Both the position numbers and the translations under genes were made by a program. 30,059 nt of DNA from an uncultured Anaeroplasma sp. GTDB taxonomy: Bacteria; Bacillota_I; Bacilli_A; Acholeplasmatales; Anaeroplasmataceae. The stretch is taken from NCBI GenBank assembly GCA_934216145.1, contig CAKQBG010000022.1:1-30059 (forward strand), in the 5' to 3' direction. Under the pieces are notes generated by a model that was given only the letters and a program-made list of their open reading frames with translations, had not been told where the DNA came from and ran no database searches. Below are positions 7,605-15,550 of this stretch, piece by piece (position 1 is the stretch's first letter; every line of letters starts with the position of its first letter).

Positions 7605-7657
7605 TTTGTGAACGAATTTTACGTATTTTTGCGAAATGGTTTCACTCTTTTGTGAAC
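7605..7657. promoter_or_regulatory. Three phased operator-like repeats TTTGYGAA
   Basis: Direct repeats TTTGTGAAC (7605-7613), TTTGCGAA (7628-7635) and TTTGTGAAC (7649-7657) lie immediately upstream of the -35 box. Their starts are 23 and 21 bases apart, about two helical turns each, so a bound protein would sit on one face of the DNA. The XRE protein encoded next door is the obvious candidate binder. Confidence 0.6.
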
Positions 7658-7666
7658 AAAGAGAGT

Positions 7667-7702
7667 AAAAAAAAGATAATCCTTATATTTAGGGTTATCT
7701 TT
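7667..7702 (-). terminator. Rho-independent terminator after the 7748 lipoprotein gene
   Basis: Arms at 7672-7682 and 7692-7702 pair over 11 bases (one wobble) and are followed on the minus strand by eight T. It isolates the ESCRT/TIR operon from the upstream genes. Confidence 0.85.
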
Positions 7703-7747
7703 GACTGTTAACGAAAATATATTTATTAATAATATGAATAATAATCA

Positions 7748-8362
7748 TTATTTATTCACTTCATTATAAATTCTATTGTAAGTCTCAATTAAATCTTTAT
7801 CTGATTCAATCATAAACTTTTTAAAATATTTATCCATATATTTTTCATGATTTTCTTTAATTATTAGAGCTTCTTCTAAAGAAATATCAATATATTTAGC
7901 TAAATCATATTCGTCTTTATTAATTTTTTCAAATTTTCCATTTGAATATATATATGTATTTTCATATTGAACATTAAATACAGAATAATCATTTAACAAT
8001 TCATTTTCACCATATTTTAAATATACATATTCAGTTGTAATTTTTGGTAAATCATATTCACAAAGAATATATGTATCTTGATGTTTCCCATATAATCTTA
8101 GGCCATAATTAGATTCAATATAAGCATTTAATGATGAAATTGAATCAAATGAAGAAATATTATCGTTAGGAGCACACCATTTTATATCTTTCCCATATTT
8201 TGCTTTATAGGACGCTTCTATCTCTTTCTGAGTTTCATCATTAATAGATGTATATACATCACTATATTCATTTAAAGAAACATATTTATCTGAACATGAA
8301 GTTAAAACTATAAATAATGAAATAATAAATGTAAGGATAGTAACTAATTTTATTTTTTTCAT
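7748..8362 (-). CDS. Putative lipoprotein of unknown function
   Basis: A 204-residue protein with a lipoprotein signal peptide: MKKIK, a hydrophobic stretch (6-20) and lipobox LTSC with the lipidated Cys at 23. The mature part is tyrosine-rich, and I recognise no family. It should be anchored on the outer face of the cytoplasmic membrane. AAGGGGA precedes the start. The upstream neighbour is a ruined S8 protease gene 15 bases away, so it may once have been the second gene of that operon. Confidence 0.75.
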   Translation of the reverse strand: MKKIKLVTILTFIISLFIVLTSCSDKYVSLNEYSDVYTSINDETQKEIEASYKAKYGKDIKWCAPNDNISSFDSISSLNAYIESNYGLRLYGKHQDTYILCEYDLPKITTEYVYLKYGENELLNDYSVFNVQYENTYIYSNGKFEKINKDEYDLAKYIDISLEEALIIKENHEKYMDKYFKKFMIESDKDLIETYNRIYNEVNK

Positions 8363-8377
8363 AATTAATTTCCCCTT

Positions 8378-9337
8378 TTATCCCAAATAAAACTTAGTAG
8401 AAACCGATCTACTACTACAAAATTCAAATGTTAAATTGCTTTTACCTTTGTAAACATAAAATACGCAATTATCACCATTTTTCCACTTGACAATAAAATC
8501 TTTTCTTCCATCATTATTTATATCTGATAAATATAACGAAGTAGGAAAAATAGAAATATCATGAGTATTACTAGTTGTAGTGGTAATGCTAGATTCAAAA
8601 TTTCCATTAACATCGCCTTTAAAAATATCAAATGTCCTTTTCTTATTAGCGTTGGCATAATGAATTATCAAATCATCATTTCCATCTCCATTAATATCAC
8701 CTAAAAATCTCGATTCACCATTATGAACATTTTCATATTTTAACATTGTATCATATATAGAGTCGATTATATATGGGCTAGAATTACAACCTTTATAAGT
8801 TAATGAATTTCTAAAATTATTATCAATAAAAATATCAATAAAATCCGTCTTATTATCTCCATTTATATCGCCAACTAAATATTCAAATTCAAATATCTCA
8901 GGTAAATGATTTCTTGTACTTGTTAAAATCCTTCCTTCATTAAAGGAACCATCATTATTGCCTTTTGCTCCTATAATTCCAGCGACAGATGTTCCATGAT
9001 TACGCTCGTCTAAAATAGTCGAACTAGATGAAATTTTTCCATTCATAATTGTTGCACTCTTGCTTATATCTATATTGCATGAAATATCTGAATGTCCGCT
9101 TTGTATCCCACTATCAATTACTCCTACTGAAACAAAACTAGAGCCTATCATAATATTCCATGCATCGCTCAAATTAATGTTTTTTATCGCCCATTGTTGA
9201 TTAGAATATACATCATTAACACTTGTAGAAAGCGACTCAATTATATAGTCTGGACTTATTGCAACAACTTCTATTTTTAAAAATATTTCTATTGCTTTAA
9301 CTACATTACTATTATTAATAAATAAAGATATATTACA
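8378..9337 (-). pseudogene. Remnant of an S8 (subtilisin-like) protease with FG-GAP/VCBS repeats
   Basis: The frame is open from 9337 to 8378 but begins right after a stop and has no ATG near its start; the first usable codon is a TTG at 9172. Coding similarity starts before that TTG: NQQWAIKNINLSDAWNI is the usual run-up to the S8 domain. The catalytic Asp (VGVIDSGI) and His (RNHGTSVAGIIGA) regions are present, but the catalytic Ser motif (GTSMA) is missing; the protein jumps straight to calcium-binding-like FG-GAP repeats (DINGDNKTDFID, DINGDGNDDLI, DINNDGRKDFI). So both the signal peptide end and the middle of the catalytic domain are lost. Confidence 0.75.
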
Positions 9338-9342
9338 TCACC

Positions 9343-10362
9343 TTAATATTTTTTTATATATTTATTAACAATATGATACTTAAAATTAATACCTAAATCA
9401 CATATCCATTGATAATTTAAAATATAATTACATATTAACTTTATTAAATAATTACCTAATAAAATAATTAATAAAATAGATATACCTAAAGCACAAACAA
9501 TATTTAAGCCTTCATTATAAGTGAAAACATTTAATTTACCTAAATATTTAACAAAAAAACCATGTAAAATAAATATATAAAAAGTATTACTGCCTAAATA
9601 TGAAACAATAGGTATTTTCTTTCTTGGAAAAAATACAATAAAAAAAGCAATCCAAACTAAACCTAAAAATATTAAAAATGACTTCATACCAAAATTGTAA
9701 TATGCACTTTCATAATTATACGATCCATATAAGACCCATTTTGTATATTCTTTTGTAAAAATAACATATAATGAACTAACAATTATAATTATAGAAGCTA
9801 AAATACATATAATAATTCGAATATTTTTTTTATCAATAATTTCTTTTAATTTTGAAGTTTTAAAATAATATCCAATAATAAAATATGGTAAGAATGTAAA
9901 AAATCTATGTAATGAAGCATAATATCCGACATTTTTAGTAAAACTAATAAATAATGATAAAAAAACACTACTAAAAATAAAAAATAATTTATTAAAATTA
10001 TTTTGTGTATCAATTAAAGGAATCAGTAAATAATAATACAATAATGATAATATAAACCATAATAACCAATAAGGAGTCACATATTGAATAACAATATCTG
10101 ATGAAGAGATAATTTTACAATCAAAAATAATATAAATTGTTTGTAATATAAAATAAGGGATTAATAATTGGAAAATAATCTTTTTCTTTTTAAATTTAGC
10201 AAAATAACCAGAAATAAAAACAAATACTGGCATATGAAAAGTATATATAATACGATATATATTCTCAGAAATATCTCCTCTAATATATTCTAATAAATGA
10301 CCAAAAACTACCAATAGAATTAATATGAATTTCATATTATCATATTGATATTCTCTTTCCAT
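9343..10362 (-). CDS. Membrane acyltransferase (acyltransferase 3 family)
   Basis: A 339-residue protein with about ten membrane segments and the family's N-terminal layout: YDNMKFILILLVVFGHLLE with the active-site-type His in helix 1, followed by YTFHMPVFVFISGYF. Members transfer acyl groups (often acetyl) to sugars or lipids at the cell surface; the acceptor is unknown here. The start at 10362 follows GAGGTGG; the GTG at 10371 lies within that site. No glycan-synthesis genes are nearby, and the gene sits among decayed genes, consistent with acquired accessory DNA. Confidence 0.85.
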   Translation of the reverse strand: MEREYQYDNMKFILILLVVFGHLLEYIRGDISENIYRIIYTFHMPVFVFISGYFAKFKKKKIIFQLLIPYFILQTIYIIFDCKIISSSDIVIQYVTPYWLLWFILSLLYYYLLIPLIDTQNNFNKLFFIFSSVFLSLFISFTKNVGYYASLHRFFTFLPYFIIGYYFKTSKLKEIIDKKNIRIIICILASIIIIVSSLYVIFTKEYTKWVLYGSYNYESAYYNFGMKSFLIFLGLVWIAFFIVFFPRKKIPIVSYLGSNTFYIFILHGFFVKYLGKLNVFTYNEGLNIVCALGISILLIILLGNYLIKLICNYILNYQWICDLGINFKYHIVNKYIKKY

Positions 10363-10554
10363 ATAATCCACCTCATTTTTATCATAAATTTATAAATATA
10401 AATTCATTAAAAATTATTGTAAAAAGAATCAAATTAAGCATAACGTAAAAGATATAATAATATTAAACTAAAAAATAAAAAGGAATATATCTATGTACAC
10501 AATTAATATTAACATATCTAAATAAAAAAATAAATATTTATCTTAATTTTTGAT
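10363..10554. other. AT-rich intergenic stretch
   Basis: About 190 bases upstream of the acyltransferase gene hold no open frame of interest and no strong hairpin. The stretch joins the reverse-transcriptase remnant and probably includes the acyltransferase promoter, which I could not place with confidence. Confidence 0.5.
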
Positions 10555-10569
10555 TAAGAAATAAAGTTT

Positions 10570-10829
10570 TTACACAATCGTTTGTTTATATTAATAATCA
10601 TATGCCTTATTTATTGCTGTTCAATAGTTTTTATTGACCCTTAAACCATAAGAACAATCACTAAATACCTTTCATATATTAGTGATAATCTTTGAGATAT
10701 AACTTGTTGTATTACTCTATCAACTTCAGTTAATATTCCTAGGGATCTTATTTGGCCATTAGATTTTAAAATATAAACTCTTCTTACGGGCTTTGACTTA
10801 TAAGCTTTGTTCATTATATAAATTACCAC
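10570..10829 (-). pseudogene. Group II intron reverse transcriptase remnant
   Basis: A short frame (10641-10829) reads YKSKPVRRVYILKSNGQIRS, then LGILTEVDRVIQQVISQ, clearly the RT finger region of LtrA-type proteins (KPVRRVYIPK-NG-RPLGIPT--DRV-QQ). After a frameshift near 10660 the neighbouring frame continues FSDCSYGLR, matching the family's FSDNSYGFRP, then a stop and TAINKAYDY. Only this central piece is left; the maturase and endonuclease parts and the intron RNA were not found. It marks an old mobile-element insertion. Confidence 0.85.
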
Positions 10830-10884
10830 TTTATTTAATATTAATACTATATATTTACATCAAAATATAAAAGGATAGCCTTAA

Positions 10885-11214
10885 TTAATATGAAAAAAAA
10901 TCAGCAAGAATTTTCTTCTTACTGATACTGAAATCGCAATTCGATAAACTTATACTTCCATCAAGATTATCTTTATAATGAATTTTCCTAGATTTATCTA
11001 ATGTAGTTTGTATTACTATAAATAATTTTGTCATATGACACATTTTTCTAGGACTATTATTAATACCATGGCATGTCTTAATTGAATTATTCTTAAATGT
11101 AACTACTAGCTTCCATTCAAACTAATTTTCAACTATTCCTTCAGAATTATCAAGCAAATATTCTTCCTTCCAATTCTTAAAATTAGTTTTTATTAAATAT
11201 TCATTTATTTTGTT
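10885..11214 (-). pseudogene. Decayed hypothetical protein gene with in-frame stop
   Basis: The frame from 11214 reads KINEYLIKTNFKNWKEEYLL, then DNSEGIVEN, a TAG, then FEWKLVVTFKNNSIKTCHGI and NNSPRKMCHMTKLF. It has no start codon and one internal stop, but the reading looks protein-like throughout. I do not recognise the family. The coding-like part ends in a terminator hairpin at 10892-10925. Confidence 0.5.
10892..10925 (-). terminator. Rho-independent terminator
   Basis: Arms 10901-10910 and 10916-10925 pair over 10 bases with one wobble, and nine T follow on the minus strand. It belongs to the decayed gene upstream or to the Fic gene transcript. Confidence 0.75.
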
Positions 11215-11366
11215 TTATCCTTCAATACCAACTGGAACACACTTTCAACAGTATATCACAAAGCACAAATTGAAATAATTCTATCAATTAATAAATACTT
11301 ATTAGTTATTATCATATAACCTAATTTAGCTCTTTGTCGTAGAATATTCTATTTAAAATTAGCAAC

Positions 11367-12470
11367 TCACTTTGTAAAACTAATATATGATACTTTTAAT
11401 CCTGAATATTTATAAGATAAACTATAACTTGTGATTCTTGTTGTTCCAGAATTTGGAATTAATATTCCTTTTTCGACCCATTCATTCATCCATTTAGATA
11501 TTGCACGTGGTGTTACACCAAATAAATTTGCAATCTCTTTGTTTTTTACAATTTTTAAATTATTTTCTATACAATATCTAAGTAATGTTAAATCTTTTTT
11601 ATTTAGGTATTTTAAAAATTCATTTGACCCACTTTGTGATGCTTCTAAAGCCTGTTCATATATCTTTTCAGCATTAAGCGCCATAATTTTACAGAAATAC
11701 TCAATCCATATTTCTAAGTGAGGCGGATTTTCTCTACTAGAATAAAATAATGCTGGAAGTCCCATCTGAATAGATTCATAATATCCATTTAAATCAGACA
11801 TATAATATTCTTCAAATGAATTAAAACCTTTAAAATCATAATCATGCTGCATAAGTACATATGTTGATAAAGCCCTTGATGTTCTACCGTTTCCATCTAT
11901 AAATGGATGAATTGTAACTAATGCATAATGCATGATTGCAGATAAAATTGGTACTGGTAAATCTTGATTATTATCATACCAGTTAATCAATTCATTAATA
12001 AGTGGTTCAATATCTATCCATTCAGGTGGAATATATTCAGCTTGCTTTGATATAGAATCATATACTGCAAATAATACTCCAGGAGGAGTTTGTCCTCTAA
12101 AAGGTATTCTTGATAATTTACCTTTTTTTTGAATAATATCATGAAGTTTTAATATAAATTCCATATCAATTTTTGTATTTTTCTTTTTTTCTTCTTCAAG
12201 ATAAGTTAGTGCATCCCAATAATTTTGAACCTCTTGTTCAGCGGTTATTCTATTATCCTTTTTATTTGCAATAACTCGTTCAACTTGATTATATGACAAA
12301 ACGTTTCCTTCTATACTTGTAGAAAAATGAGTTTTCTTTAATTTTGCTTCATACATTAACTTTTGCTTTTCTCTTGTAGGTAGCAACAAATAATCTAATG
12401 CTGTTTTATATTTTTCAATTTTTAAAAGACTATTTACTAATTCATTAGTATATTTAAATTCCAATTTCAT
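11367..12470 (-). CDS. Fic-domain protein with N-terminal inhibitory motif and C-terminal winged helix
   Basis: A 367-residue protein of the common DUF4172-like/Fic_N architecture. The Fic active site is complete: HPFIDGNGR at 188-196. The inhibitory helix motif S-x-x-x-E-G is present at 50-55 (STSIEG), making this a class II Fic protein whose own Glu54 blocks the nucleotide until relieved. Residues about 300-345 form a winged helix (NKEIANLFGVTPRAISKWMN). Fic enzymes usually transfer AMP to hydroxyl side chains of proteins. AGGTGG precedes the start. Tandem repeats in its promoter suggest autoregulation through the winged helix. There is no antitoxin gene next door, as expected for the self-inhibited class. 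Confidence 0.9.
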   Translation of the reverse strand: MKLEFKYTNELVNSLLKIEKYKTALDYLLLPTREKQKLMYEAKLKKTHFSTSIEGNVLSYNQVERVIANKKDNRITAEQEVQNYWDALTYLEEEKKKNTKIDMEFILKLHDIIQKKGKLSRIPFRGQTPPGVLFAVYDSISKQAEYIPPEWIDIEPLINELINWYDNNQDLPVPILSAIMHYALVTIHPFIDGNGRTSRALSTYVLMQHDYDFKGFNSFEEYYMSDLNGYYESIQMGLPALFYSSRENPPHLEIWIEYFCKIMALNAEKIYEQALEASQSGSNEFLKYLNKKDLTLLRYCIENNLKIVKNKEIANLFGVTPRAISKWMNEWVEKGILIPNSGTTRITSYSLSYKYSGLKVSYISFTK

Positions 12471-12487
12471 TATATCAACCCACCTAT

Positions 12488-12565
12488 ATTATAACAAATT
12501 AAGGAACACAAAAGCAATATTTTCATTCCTTATTTGTTCCTTATTCATTCCCTATTTGTTCCTTA
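12488..12565 (-). promoter_or_regulatory. Fic gene promoter with tandem 21-base repeats
   Basis: A TATAAT box lies at 12493-12488 on the minus strand. Upstream are two nearly identical 21-base units at 12523-12543 and 12545-12565 (TCATTCCYTATTTGTTCCTTA), period 22 bases, and a single inverted half-site TTAAGGAACA at 12499-12508 between the -10 and -35 regions. The arrangement looks like an operator array, probably for the winged helix of the Fic protein itself. Confidence 0.65.
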
Positions 12566-12652
12566 TTTTATTATCAACAGAAAGAAAAATAGACTTTCAG
12601 CCAAAAAATATTATTAATAAAATTTTATTTGATTATGCTTAGTGAAAAAAGC

Positions 12653-12687
12653 AAAAAAAGTGAACTACTCATAAAGAGTAAATTCAC
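12653..12687 (-). terminator. Rho-independent terminator after rlmD
   Basis: Arms around 12660-12670 and 12676-12687 (GTGAATTTACTC with GAGTAGTTCAC on the minus strand, one bulge) are followed by seven T. It ends the cdsA-dxr-rseP-GH43-rlmD transcript. Confidence 0.8.
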
Positions 12688-12698
12688 CAATATTATAT

Positions 12699-14057
12699 TT
12701 ACTTTTCAAGCTTTTTTGTAAGAGAAACTACAGATTCAATTAAAGAAGTTTGTGGAAATAAATCAACAGGTGCAATAGACATAACCTTATACTTTTCTCT
12801 TAAAACCTCAAGATTCTTAGCTAATGTTGAAGGATTACAAGAAACATAAATAATTCTCTTAACATTAGAATCTAGTAAAGATTTTAAAAAATCATCACTT
12901 AAACCAGTTCTAGGTGGATCCACAACAATAACATCAAACTTCTTACCATCATTTAAAAGCTTTGGTAATAATTTAGCTGCGTCGCCATCATAAAATGTAG
13001 CATTTGTAATTTTATTTAAAATTGCATTTTTCTTAGCTGATTCAATAGAATCTTTATTACTTTCAATTCCTATAACTTCCTTAGCCATTTTAGCTATAAA
13101 TAAGCCAATTGAGCCTACTCCACAATAAGCATCAAGTACTGTTTCTTTTCTAGAAAGCTTACAGTTCTTTAAAACAATATTATAAAGCTTTTCAGCTTGT
13201 TCTGAATTCAATTGAAAGAATGTTGTAGGGTAAATCTGATATTTAATATTACCTAATGTTTCGATAATATATTCATCACCACATAAATGAGTAGTTTTAT
13301 CACCTAGGATTTCACTATCCTTTACATTTGAATTAATACTTTCATATACACCCTTAACCTGAGGTATATTTAATACCTCTTTTGCTAAAGACTTAATAAT
13401 ATCATCATGCTTATAGCATACTATACAAACTAAGCATTCATCCTTCTTATTAGCTCTAACAGTAATGAATCTAACTAAGCCACTCTTGTTCTTATGATTA
13501 TAAGCATCTACATGCATAGACTTCATAATTCCTAGAATCTTCTCATTAACTTCATTAATAACATTCTTTTGAACTAAACAGTTACTAATAGGTACAGTAA
13601 TATTACTATTTTCTTTAAGCATACATACATGTAATCCATCTTCATAGTTTCTAACCTGTAATTGAGAACGATTACGATAATTAAATTCTAAATTTGATCC
13701 AACGACAGGATGAATTTCAAATTGCTTTGGGTTTAATTTAGTATATCTATTAATTGATTCAATTATTAGATTTCTCTTTTCCTCTAGCATCTTTAGATAA
13801 TTAATGTGCATTGTATGACATCCACCACAAACTCCATAATATGGACATTCAGGTATACGTCTATCAGGTGATGAATGCTTAATTTCTAATGTTTTCGCGA
13901 AAGCCATTTTACCATTAACACTAGTAACTTCTACATTATGTCCCTCACCAGGAATAGCGCCTGGTACAAATACAGCCATACGATTATAAAAGCCTATTCC
14001 CTCTCCATTAATTCCTAATCTTTTAATATCTAAAATAAATTGATCATTCTCTTTCAT
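12699..14057 (-). CDS. rlmD: 23S rRNA (uracil-C5) methyltransferase, RlmD/RlmCD type
   Basis: A 452-residue enzyme with an N-terminal TRAM domain (about 5-60), four Cys for an iron-sulfur cluster (Cys71, 77, 80, 160; CPYYGVCGGC), a Rossmann AdoMet site (LDAYCGVGSIGLF) and the nucleophile motif YVSCNPSTLAKN with VVDPPRTGL before it. It methylates C5 of uridines in 23S rRNA; in Firmicutes a single enzyme (RlmCD) often does both U747 and U1939, and I cannot tell which applies here. The start follows AAGGGTG, 2 bases after the GH43 stop, so the two genes are translated together. It is the last gene of the transcript. Confidence 0.9.
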   Translation of the reverse strand: MKENDQFILDIKRLGINGEGIGFYNRMAVFVPGAIPGEGHNVEVTSVNGKMAFAKTLEIKHSSPDRRIPECPYYGVCGGCHTMHINYLKMLEEKRNLIIESINRYTKLNPKQFEIHPVVGSNLEFNYRNRSQLQVRNYEDGLHVCMLKENSNITVPISNCLVQKNVINEVNEKILGIMKSMHVDAYNHKNKSGLVRFITVRANKKDECLVCIVCYKHDDIIKSLAKEVLNIPQVKGVYESINSNVKDSEILGDKTTHLCGDEYIIETLGNIKYQIYPTTFFQLNSEQAEKLYNIVLKNCKLSRKETVLDAYCGVGSIGLFIAKMAKEVIGIESNKDSIESAKKNAILNKITNATFYDGDAAKLLPKLLNDGKKFDVIVVDPPRTGLSDDFLKSLLDSNVKRIIYVSCNPSTLAKNLEVLREKYKVMSIAPVDLFPQTSLIESVVSLTKKLEK

Positions 14058-14059
14058 AG

Positions 14060-15538
14060 CTACACCCTTTTAACTTTAAAATATTGAAATATTCCCTCTC
14101 CTAAAGAACTTTGATTTCCTCTTGCGAAAATACCATATTTGCCACCAATCCATCTACCAGGATAAGCAGTAAATACATTTTTAAAATATTGACCATTAAA
14201 GCCTAGCTGATATTTACCAGGCTCCTTAAACTTCATAATAAATTCTATTGAATTACCATTAAATACATAATTTTCTAATATTATATCATTGTTTTGATTA
14301 AAGGCTCCACTAGATAATAAAATATGATTAATTCCATTAATTCTTTTTAATGAAACATAGGCATATTCTCTTCCCATAAATGTTAAGCCTACCTCATCAT
14401 TATCATTTTTAAAATTAGTAACACATAATGTTTTTACTGTAAAAGATTTATACATTATCTTTGTTAAAAATAAATTAGGTGCTAAATTTAAAGCATTAGC
14501 TGATTTCGTAGAATGATAAACACAATTTAAATGTAAAGAATTATCTACTCTATACCAATTATCCCCCTTATTAGCAGGAGTTTGCCATATTAATGAAAGA
14601 GTATTTCCTTTAAAATCATCTGATACTGGAATAGAATAAATAGATTTCTTAGGAATTAAATAATCATGCCTTTGATAAGGAGTACCAGGTAAAAGCTCAT
14701 CTCTTATTTCTCCACAAACTGGCCAATCATTAATAAATTTTACAGGCTGTAAATTGATAACTCTACCATATACACCTAAATCCTGAAAATGAATAAACGC
14801 AAATTCTTTATTAGGTAAACCAATTAAAGCTCCTTGATGTGGACCATTTATATTAGAATCATTTTGCATCATAACAATCTTTTCCTCATATGGTCCATAT
14901 ATATTCTTACTTCTTAAACAAACCTGCCATCCTGTTTTAACACTACCAGCAGGTGCCATTATATAAATATAATCATTGTAATAATAAAATTTAGGTCCTT
15001 CAATAGTTGGTTGAGTATTATGTCCATCAAAAATAATTTTATAATCTTTAGAGATATTTTTCTTTAAATCGATAGATACCTCATATAAGCCTAAAACTGA
15101 ATTAATACCACTTCTACTCTTGGCAAATCCTATAACTAAATAGCATTTATCATTTAACCAAATAGGACAAGGGTCCTCAAGACCCTTTCCTTCTATTAAG
15201 CACCAAGGCTTACACCAATCACCTTTTTCTATATCATCACATGATGATACATATATTCCTTCATCAGGAAAAGGGATACAAACATAGTATTTATGATTAT
15301 GATATCTTATAGATGGGGCCCATGCGCCATCGCCATGACATACATCTTTAAATCTTTCAAAGGGAATTTCATTATAAACATAATTAATTATTTTCCAATC
15401 TACTAAATTCTTACTTTTTAATACTGGTACACCTGGAGTATGATTAAAGCTTGAAGCTACCATATAATAATTTTCATTTCTTCTAATAACATCTGGATCA
15501 CTATAATCAGAAAAGATAATAGGATTATCATAAATCAT
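14060..15538 (-). CDS. Glycoside hydrolase family 43 (beta-xylosidase/arabinofuranosidase type)
   Basis: A 492-residue protein with a five-bladed propeller GH43 domain (about 1-300) and a C-terminal concanavalin-like beta-sandwich (about 305-490). The expected acidic triad is visible: Asp14 in YSDPDVIR (base), Asp122 in GLEDPCPIW and Glu180 in TIEGPKFYY (acid). There is no signal peptide, so it should act on imported short xylo- or arabino-oligosaccharides in the cytoplasm. GGGTGA precedes the start, 12 bases after rseP. Its place between rseP and rlmD is odd: no transporter or other sugar gene is near, so expression would follow the housekeeping transcript. Confidence 0.85.
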   Translation of the reverse strand: MIYDNPIIFSDYSDPDVIRRNENYYMVASSFNHTPGVPVLKSKNLVDWKIINYVYNEIPFERFKDVCHGDGAWAPSIRYHNHKYYVCIPFPDEGIYVSSCDDIEKGDWCKPWCLIEGKGLEDPCPIWLNDKCYLVIGFAKSRSGINSVLGLYEVSIDLKKNISKDYKIIFDGHNTQPTIEGPKFYYYNDYIYIMAPAGSVKTGWQVCLRSKNIYGPYEEKIVMMQNDSNINGPHQGALIGLPNKEFAFIHFQDLGVYGRVINLQPVKFINDWPVCGEIRDELLPGTPYQRHDYLIPKKSIYSIPVSDDFKGNTLSLIWQTPANKGDNWYRVDNSLHLNCVYHSTKSANALNLAPNLFLTKIMYKSFTVKTLCVTNFKNDNDEVGLTFMGREYAYVSLKRINGINHILLSSGAFNQNNDIILENYVFNGNSIEFIMKFKEPGKYQLGFNGQYFKNVFTAYPGRWIGGKYGIFARGNQSSLGEGIFQYFKVKRV

Positions 15539-15550
15539 AATTTCACCCGC

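Noticed and set aside
10525..10560. Hairpin CTTAAT/ATTAAG as a terminator
   Set aside because: Short, AT-only stem in very AT-rich DNA; not distinguishable from chance.
12523..12565. CRISPR-like array
   Set aside because: Only two adjacent units without unique spacers; fits an operator array in the Fic promoter.
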